From Stutzerimonas kunmingensis (GTDB lineage Bacteria > Pseudomonadota > Gammaproteobacteria > Pseudomonadales > Pseudomonadaceae): a stretch of DNA of 64,000 nucleotides. The DNA is taken from assembly GCF_021432085.1 (NCBI RefSeq), contig NZ_CP090366.1:1550001-1614000 (forward strand), given 5' to 3'. The translations under genes were made by a program, and so were the position numbers. Of the stretch, positions 59,007 through 64,000 are shown in pieces; position 1 is the stretch's first letter, and each line of letters opens with the position of its first letter. The notes under the pieces are model-generated. The model had not been told where the DNA came from. It saw only the letters and a program-made list of their open reading frames with translations, and did no database searches.

Positions 59007-59196
59007 CTGCGACAGGGCGCCGCAGCGTGGCGATCGCGTCGCGCCTGACCCGGCGTCGCTCGCCGGTGTCACTGCTTGTTTGGAGCGCAGCGCCGCTCTG
59101 GCACAGATTGTCGCGAGTGGGTGGGGCAGGCTGTCGCAGTTGTCCGCTTGCAGGGTGCGCCGGACACTTTGTCTGCCTCGAACCAGAGCAGCTTCC

Positions 59197-60137
59197 ACGG
59201 GGTGTTCGGCCTGGCGTCGACGATCTCGGTGATCATTCTTGGCGACGAATCCGGCTACGAGATTGGTGACGTGCAGAAGGTCAAGCTGGCGGCCATCGAG
59301 GCCGAGTGGGACACCCATCCGGCGCCGGCCGGCTTCACCCTGTTCGGCCTGCCCAATCAGCAGGAGATGCGCACCGATTACGAAGTGAAGATCCCCTACG
59401 CACTGGGACTGATCGCCACGCGCTCGCTGGATGAGGAGATCAAGGGCATCAAGCAGCTGGTCGCCGAGCATGAGCTGCGCATCCGCAACGGCATGCTCGC
59501 CTACGAGCGACTGCAGGTGCTGCGTAGCGGCGACAAGTCGGCCGAAGCCATCGCCGCGTTCAATGAGGTCAAGCAGGACTTGGGCTACGGGCTGCTGCTG
59601 AAGAAGTACACCGCCGATGTGGTTGATGCCAGCGAGGAGCAGATCAAACTCGCCGCGCTGGACACCATCCCCAATGTGTTCAGCCTGTTCTGGACCTTCC
59701 GCGTGATGGTCGCCGCCGGCTTCCTGATGTTGCTGCTGTTTGCCCTGGCGAGCTGGGCATCGATCAAGCGCAATGCCGAGACCAAGCCCTGGCTGCCCAA
59801 GTTTGCGCTGTTCAGCCTGCCGCTGCCGTGGATTGCCGCGCAGACCGGCTGGTACGTCGCCGAGCATGGCCGTCAGCCATGGTCGATCGCCGAGGTACTG
59901 CCGACCCATCTGTCCACATCGACGCTGGCGGCCGGCGATATCTGGGGCTCGCTGATCGCCCTGGTGGCCTTCTACAGCCTGCTGCTGGTGATCGAGATGT
60001 TCCTGATGATCCGCTTCGCACGGCTTGGGCCGAGCAGTCTGCACACCGGTCGTTATCACTTCGAACGGGACGTACGTGAAGCACGGGTGGCGTCGGCGCA
60101 GCCGAGCGGCCTGTCTTCCCAACCTGGCAGCGTCTGA
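59197..60137 (+). pseudogene. cydA: cydA remnant, cytochrome bd ubiquinol oxidase subunit I lacking its N-terminal third
   Basis: Homology to CydA starts at FGLASTISVIILGDESGYEIG (59205 on) and runs to the normal C-terminus (GPSSLHTGRYHFE), including the long Q-loop and GRQPWSIAEVLPT. E. coli CydA has 522 residues; here about 310 remain. The missing part holds two haem-ligating His residues and the first helices. Upstream sequence in the same frame (from 59076) is not CydA-like. A deletion fused unrelated DNA to it; the enzyme cannot be functional as read. Confidence 0.82.
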
Positions 60138-60149
60138 GGGAGATACGAG

Positions 60150-61292
60150 ATGTTCGATTACGAAGTGCTCAAGCTCATCTGGTGGGTGCTGATCGGCGTG
60201 TTGCTGATTGGCTTCGCCCTGACCGATGGCTTCGACATGGGCGCCATGGCACTGATGCCCTTCGTCGGCAAGACCGACAACGAGCGACGCGTGGCGATCA
60301 ACACCATCGCGCCACACTGGGATGGCAACCAGGTGTGGTTCATCACCGCCGGTGGTGCGCTGTTCGCTGCCTGGCCGATGGTCTATGCGGTGGCATTTTC
60401 CGGCCTGTACTGGGCGATGCTGCTGGTCCTGTTCGCGCTGTTCTGCCGCCCGGTGGGCTTCGACTATCGCAGCAAGGTGGAAGACCAGCGCTGGCGCAGC
60501 GCCTGGGACTGGGCGCTGTTCGTCGGCGGCGCGGTGCCGGCGCTGGTGTTCGGCGTGGCCTTCGGCAACCTGTTCCTCGGCCTGCCGTTCCAGCTGGACG
60601 AGCTGATGCGCTCGACCTACCAGGGCTCGTTCTTCGCGCTGCTCACCCCGTTCGCGCTGCTCTGCGGCATCGTCAGCCTGAGCATGCTCAGCGCCCACGG
60701 TGGCGCCTGGCTGATGCTGCGCACCGACGGCGCGCTGGCTGAGCGCTCGCGGCAGGCCACGCGCCTGTGCGTGCTGGTGTTCGTGTTCGGCTTCGTCGCG
60801 GCGGGTGTCTGGCTGGTGCTGGGCATTCAGGGCTTCAGCCAGCTGTCGGTCAGCGATCCGGGCGCCGCGCTCAATCCGCTGCTGGACAAGCAGGTGGCCC
60901 AGGACAATATCGGCTGGCTGGCCAACTACAGCCGCTATCCGGTCACCTTGATCGCGCCGGCCGCGGGCATCCTCGGGGCGTTGCTGGCGCTGCTCGGTTC
61001 CAGTCGCAACAGCGGCGGGGTGAGCTTCGTCGGAACCAGTCTGATGATCGTCGGCAGCATCTGTACCGCGGGCTTTGCGCTGTTTCCCTTCGTCTTCCCG
61101 TCGAGCCTCGATCCGGCCTCGAGCCTGACCATCTGGGATGCGGTCTCAAGTCAGAAGACGCTGGGCATCATGTTCGTTGTGGCCTGCATCTTCGTGCCGC
61201 TGATCCTCTGCTACACGCTGTGGAGCTACGTGCGCATGTGGGGCCGGCTCACCCAGAAAACCATCGAAGCCAACCCCCACGGGCTGTACTGA
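60150..61292 (+). CDS. cydB: Cytochrome bd oxidase subunit II
   Basis: 380 residues with nine hydrophobic segments: KLIWWVLIGVLLIGFALTDG, FDMGAMALMPFVGKTDNERR, VAINTIAPHWDGNQVWFITA, SFVGTSLMIVGSICTAGFAL. Full-length CydB. GGGAGA precedes the ATG and it lies 12 bases after cydA. It has no intact CydA partner in this locus. Confidence 0.95.
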   Translation: MFDYEVLKLIWWVLIGVLLIGFALTDGFDMGAMALMPFVGKTDNERRVAINTIAPHWDGNQVWFITAGGALFAAWPMVYAVAFSGLYWAMLLVLFALFCRPVGFDYRSKVEDQRWRSAWDWALFVGGAVPALVFGVAFGNLFLGLPFQLDELMRSTYQGSFFALLTPFALLCGIVSLSMLSAHGGAWLMLRTDGALAERSRQATRLCVLVFVFGFVAAGVWLVLGIQGFSQLSVSDPGAALNPLLDKQVAQDNIGWLANYSRYPVTLIAPAAGILGALLALLGSSRNSGGVSFVGTSLMIVGSICTAGFALFPFVFPSSLDPASSLTIWDAVSSQKTLGIMFVVACIFVPLILCYTLWSYVRMWGRLTQKTIEANPHGLY

Positions 61293-61337
61293 CCGCGCGG
61301 GCGGGCCGCCGTGCCCGCCCGCCAAGGAGAGACGACT

Positions 61338-61442
61338 ATGTGGTACTTCACCTGGATTCTCGGCGTGCTGCTGGCCAGCAGCTTCGGCATCATCAATGCG
61401 CTGTGGCTGGAAGCCACTCAGGACCTGGACGCCGAGCCGTGA
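61338..61442 (+). CDS. cydX: CydX small subunit
   Basis: 34 residues: MWYFTWILGVLLASSFGIIN, ALWLEATQDLDAEP. The single helix with MWYFxWILG and the terminal acidic tail define CydX, which stabilises cytochrome bd. AAGGAGA lies upstream of ATG 61338. Coupled to ybgE by GTGA. Confidence 0.92.
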   Translation: MWYFTWILGVLLASSFGIINALWLEATQDLDAEP

Positions 61443-61735
61443 GCAGTCGCGCGCAGGGGCGCTGCTACGGCGCGTTCGGTCGCGTACTTTCTCTAGTGCT
61501 GGCCGCGCCGCTGGCGCTGGTCCTGCTGATCCATCCGGCGGCGATGCTGGACGGGCAGGGGGGCTACAGTCACCCGCAGCTGATGCTGGTGATGTGGGGT
61601 ATTTCCGCCGGCTTCGTGCATGGCGTCGGCTTCGTGCCGCAATGGTGGGGCTGGCGCTGGCTGCTCGGCCCGCTGCCGGCCTGGCTGTTGTGTGCTTTGG
61701 GCTACGCGGTGCTGTTCCAGGCCCAGCTGGGCTGA
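61439..61735 (+). CDS. ybgE: cyd operon protein YbgE
   Basis: 98 residues from GTG 61439: three hydrophobic segments, HPQLMLVMWGISAGFVHGVG and VPQWWGWRWLLGPLPAWLLC. Member of the Cyd_oper_YbgE family, role unknown. The GTG overlaps the cydX stop by 4 bases. Confidence 0.85.
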   Translation: MSSRAQGRCYGAFGRVLSLVLAAPLALVLLIHPAAMLDGQGGYSHPQLMLVMWGISAGFVHGVGFVPQWWGWRWLLGPLPAWLLCALGYAVLFQAQLG

Positions 61736-61857
61736 GCGGGGGCGAATGCCTTTGCAGTCAGGCGCGGCGATTCGTAGGCTGATGGCCGTGGTCGCGACGC
61801 GGCCATCGGTTCCCCGCACGATCGGGGGAGTGCCACCGAAACGGGTTCGCGACATTC

Positions 61858-62622
61858 ATGGATATCGACAAGGCCGCCCAGGCGCTGAGCGGCGCCGAAC
61901 GCATTCTGATCATCACCGGGGCCGGGCTGTCGGCCGACTCCGGGTTGCCCACCTACCGTGGCCTCGGCGGCCTCTACAACGGCGAAACCGAAGACGGCCT
62001 GCCGATCGAGGTGGCGCTATCCGGGCCGACGCTGCGGCGTGATCCGGCATTGTGCTGGAAGTACCTGGCCGAAATTGGGCGGGCCTGCCTGCAGGCCGAA
62101 CCCAATGCCGGCCACTTCGCCATCGCCGAGCTGCAGCGGCGCAAACCCGGCGCCTGGGTGCTCACGCAGAACATCGATGGCTTCCACCGCCGAGCCGGCA
62201 GTCCGCCCGATCGCTTGATCGAGATTCACGGTCAGCTATCGCCGCTGTCGTGCATGGGCTGCGGCAAGGTCGATGAACGTCCACTGCCTTCGCTGCTGGA
62301 TCAGCCATTGCCGCCGCGCTGCCTGACTTGCGACGGGGTGTTGCGTCCTGCCGTGGTGCTGTTCGAGGAGATGCTGCCGGACTCCGCCCTGACTGCATTG
62401 CAGCAACAGGTGCAGCTCGGCTTCGACGCCGTGCTGGTGGTTGGAACCACGGCGAGCTTCGGCTACATCCTCGAGCCGGTATGGCGGGTGCGTCAGGCCG
62501 GCGGCTCGGTCGTCGAGGTGAACCTGCAAGCCACCGAAATCAGTCCGCTGACGGACGTACTTCTGCAAGGAAGGGCCGCAGACGTTTTGTCGCAGCTGGT
62601 TCGTCACATTTCGTCCGATTGA
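61858..62622 (+). CDS. cobB: NAD-dependent protein deacylase, Sir2 family
   Basis: 254 residues: LIITGAGLSADSGLPTYRGL near residue 18, TQNIDGFHRRAG near 103, HGQLSPLSCMGCGKVD with the catalytic His, a second Cys pair CLTCDGVL, and VVGTTASFGYILEPVW. Removes acyl groups from lysine using NAD. Lacks the Tyr/Arg pair that would mark a desuccinylase in any way I can verify. Small extra segment ETEDGLPIEV near 43. Confidence 0.93.
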   Translation: MDIDKAAQALSGAERILIITGAGLSADSGLPTYRGLGGLYNGETEDGLPIEVALSGPTLRRDPALCWKYLAEIGRACLQAEPNAGHFAIAELQRRKPGAWVLTQNIDGFHRRAGSPPDRLIEIHGQLSPLSCMGCGKVDERPLPSLLDQPLPPRCLTCDGVLRPAVVLFEEMLPDSALTALQQQVQLGFDAVLVVGTTASFGYILEPVWRVRQAGGSVVEVNLQATEISPLTDVLLQGRAADVLSQLVRHISSD

Positions 62623-62689
62623 ATTTGATCATCGAAGCGATAGCGGGCATAGTCGCCGGCACTTTGAAATCACCGACACGGCTGTGCCC

Positions 62690-63322
62690 ATGCGCCAACG
62701 CTTCGCACCCCTCGTGCCTCTCGCACTCATCGCCCTGCTGACCGCCTGCGCCGGCCAGCCTGTACAGACCGAGCAGCAAGCCGACGCGCCTCGTCTGTCG
62801 CAACACCATCCCCTGGCCGGATTCGACTTCGACGCGCTCGAAAAGAGCGAAGAGCAGTCGCTGGCAGAGCTTACCGATGAGCACGACTACCAGCTGCCGC
62901 AGCTGGCTGACAGCATTCTCGAGCGCGGCTTCACCCTGGTCGGTACCCCGTATCGCTACGGTGGCAGCTCGGTGAAGAGCGGTTTCGACTGCAGCGGCTT
63001 CGTCGGCTTCCTGTTCCGCAAGGAGGCAGGTCTCGAGCTGCCGCGCTCCACTCGCGAGCTGATCAACCTCGACGCACCGGTGGTCAAGCGCAACGAGCTG
63101 GAACCCGGTGACGTGGTGTTCTTCAACAACCGTGGCCGTGGCCGGGTCAGCCACGCCGGCATCTACATCGGCGATGACCAGTTCATCCACGCCTCCAGCA
63201 GCCGCAGCGGTGGAGTGCGCATCGACAGCCTGGATGACCGTTACTGGCGCGCCAGCTACATGGAAGCAAAACGCGTGCTGGCCCTGGCGTCCGATCTGGT
63301 TCCGCACACAGCCCAGCACTGA
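62690..63322 (+). CDS. NlpC/P60 (C40) lipoprotein, copy 1
   Basis: 210 residues from ATG 62690. Signal peptide with lipobox LLTACAGQ (Cys about 21), then a C40 domain: GTPYRYGGSSVKSGFDCSGF with catalytic Cys, GRVSHAGIYIGDDQFIHASS with His, and a third polar residue in IDSLDDRYWRASYMEAK. Outer-membrane anchored peptidoglycan endopeptidase, Spr/MepS-like. Paralogue of the next gene. Confidence 0.93.
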   Translation: MRQRFAPLVPLALIALLTACAGQPVQTEQQADAPRLSQHHPLAGFDFDALEKSEEQSLAELTDEHDYQLPQLADSILERGFTLVGTPYRYGGSSVKSGFDCSGFVGFLFRKEAGLELPRSTRELINLDAPVVKRNELEPGDVVFFNNRGRGRVSHAGIYIGDDQFIHASSSRSGGVRIDSLDDRYWRASYMEAKRVLALASDLVPHTAQH

Positions 63323-63398
63323 TCCCGCGACCTGCGGGGGTTGCGTCTTCCCGCGCATGCCGGCAGAGTGATGGCTCATTGGCCTGGACCGCTCTGCC

Positions 63399-63926
63399 AT
63401 GCACTATCCGGCTCGTCTCACGCTCGTTGTTCTGACTGTGCTGCTGACCGCCTGTGCCGGAAAGGCACCCACGCCGCCGGTCGTGCAGACACCCAGGGTC
63501 CACCAACAGCCTGTGCCTGGCGCCGCTGAAGACGTGCTGTTCAGTGCGATTGGTCTGGTCGGCACGCCTTATCGCTGGGGCGGCAATACGCCGGATAGCG
63601 GTTTCGACTGCAGTGGCCTGATCGGCTACGTCTACCACGGCGCAGCCGGCATCCGGCTCCCTCGCACCACTCAGGCCATGAGCAATCTGCGCGGCCCCTC
63701 CGTACGGCGCGACGCATTGCAGCCCGGTGATCTGGTGTTCTTCGCTACCAGCGGTGGGCGCCGGGTCAGCCACGCGGGCATCTACGTTGGCGAAGACCGC
63801 TTCGTTCACGCGCCGTCTTCTGGCGGTACGGTACGCCTGGACAGTCTTACCGCCGGCTACTGGCAGAAGAGTTATCTGGGCGCCAAGCGCGTGCTCGACC
63901 AGGAGCAACTGGCCCGCAACCCCTGA
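63399..63926 (+). CDS. NlpC/P60 (C40) lipoprotein, copy 2
   Basis: 175 residues: lipobox LLTACAGK, GTPYRWGGNTPDSGFDCSGL (catalytic Cys), RRVSHAGIYVGEDRFVHAPS (His) and TAGYWQKSYLGAKRVL. Same layout as copy 1 but with a shorter linker between lipid anchor and domain, so a tandem duplication. Same role: trimming of peptide crosslinks in the wall. The last 74 bases of the window hold nothing recognisable. Confidence 0.93.
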   Translation: MHYPARLTLVVLTVLLTACAGKAPTPPVVQTPRVHQQPVPGAAEDVLFSAIGLVGTPYRWGGNTPDSGFDCSGLIGYVYHGAAGIRLPRTTQAMSNLRGPSVRRDALQPGDLVFFATSGGRRVSHAGIYVGEDRFVHAPSSGGTVRLDSLTAGYWQKSYLGAKRVLDQEQLARNP

Positions 63927-64000
63927 GCGTCATCCGCATAGAACCCCCGTCGTAGACGTCCTGTCTTTAGTCGTACTCACATGCTGAAACATTCTCCGTT

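Noticed and set aside
58719..60698. 659-codon minus-strand frame over the cyd genes
   Set aside because: Antisense shadow of cydA/cydB; no independent signals.
1..64000. CRISPR array or cas genes
   Set aside because: No regularly spaced repeats with unique spacers; the only dense repeats are the iterons at 11172-11465, which lack spacer structure.

Overview
The window is high-GC gammaproteobacterial DNA, most likely Pseudomonadaceae of the Stutzerimonas (Pseudomonas) stutzeri type. This is inferred from protein resemblance, an intact napEDABC operon, a cytochrome bd locus and Pseudomonas-style REP hairpins. It splits into a lambdoid prophage (1 to about 38,764) and ordinary chromosome (about 38,765 to 64,000).

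Prophage, in lambda order. Tyrosine integrase (cut by the left edge) and an AlpA-like excisionase come first. A leftward early operon follows (DUF2303, PrtN-like activator, KilA-C-like and Lar-like proteins), read from a promoter near 5,240. The immunity region holds a LexA-type CI repressor and a divergent Cro-like gene around a 19-bp palindrome. Downstream of cI, where lambda keeps rexAB, lies a two-gene cassette: an unfamiliar hydrophobic/helical protein plus a YafO-family mRNA interferase. The rightward early region has a strongly structured 338-nt leader, a CII-like protein, a TraR/DksA zinc finger and a large primase-helicase. Next is an array of ten TGTGTYGGGT iterons, a probable replication origin. 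A candidate late regulator, two terminators and the holin lead into HNH, terminase, HK97-type head genes and a lambda-like tail (with a -1 frameshift in gpG/gpGT) through to J. The end carries endolysin, Rz/Rz1 and an SRAP (YedK) gene. Two probable morons, a lipoprotein before the tape measure and a DUF6236 gene after J, sit between matching border sequences. The prophage abuts the 3' end of tRNA-Gly(CCC), the likely attachment site; the left att site is outside the window.

Chromosome. An IS1380-family element (1,655 bp, 16-bp perfect terminal repeats, CTAG duplication) has split rsuA. After it come a cysteine-rich CWC protein, metG, mrp/apbC, a cold-shock protein, dcd, napEDABC (periplasmic nitrate reduction), an MFS exporter, SprT, two Yip1-family membrane proteins, a DnaJ-related protein and ttcA. 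A DAHP synthase gene is preceded by two aromatic-rich leader peptides flanking a terminator, indicating attenuation. Then follow tag, a DUF2946 protein, an unrecognised gene, a cyd operon whose cydA has lost its N-terminal third, a Sir2 deacylase and two tandem NlpC/P60 lipoproteins.

Most notable points: the rex-positioned YafO cassette, the hairpin-displayed motif shared by both early leaders, the primase-linked iterons, the two morons, the dual-peptide aro leader, the rsuA::IS in-frame fusion and the truncated cydA. All functional statements are inferred from sequence reading alone; no database search was run.
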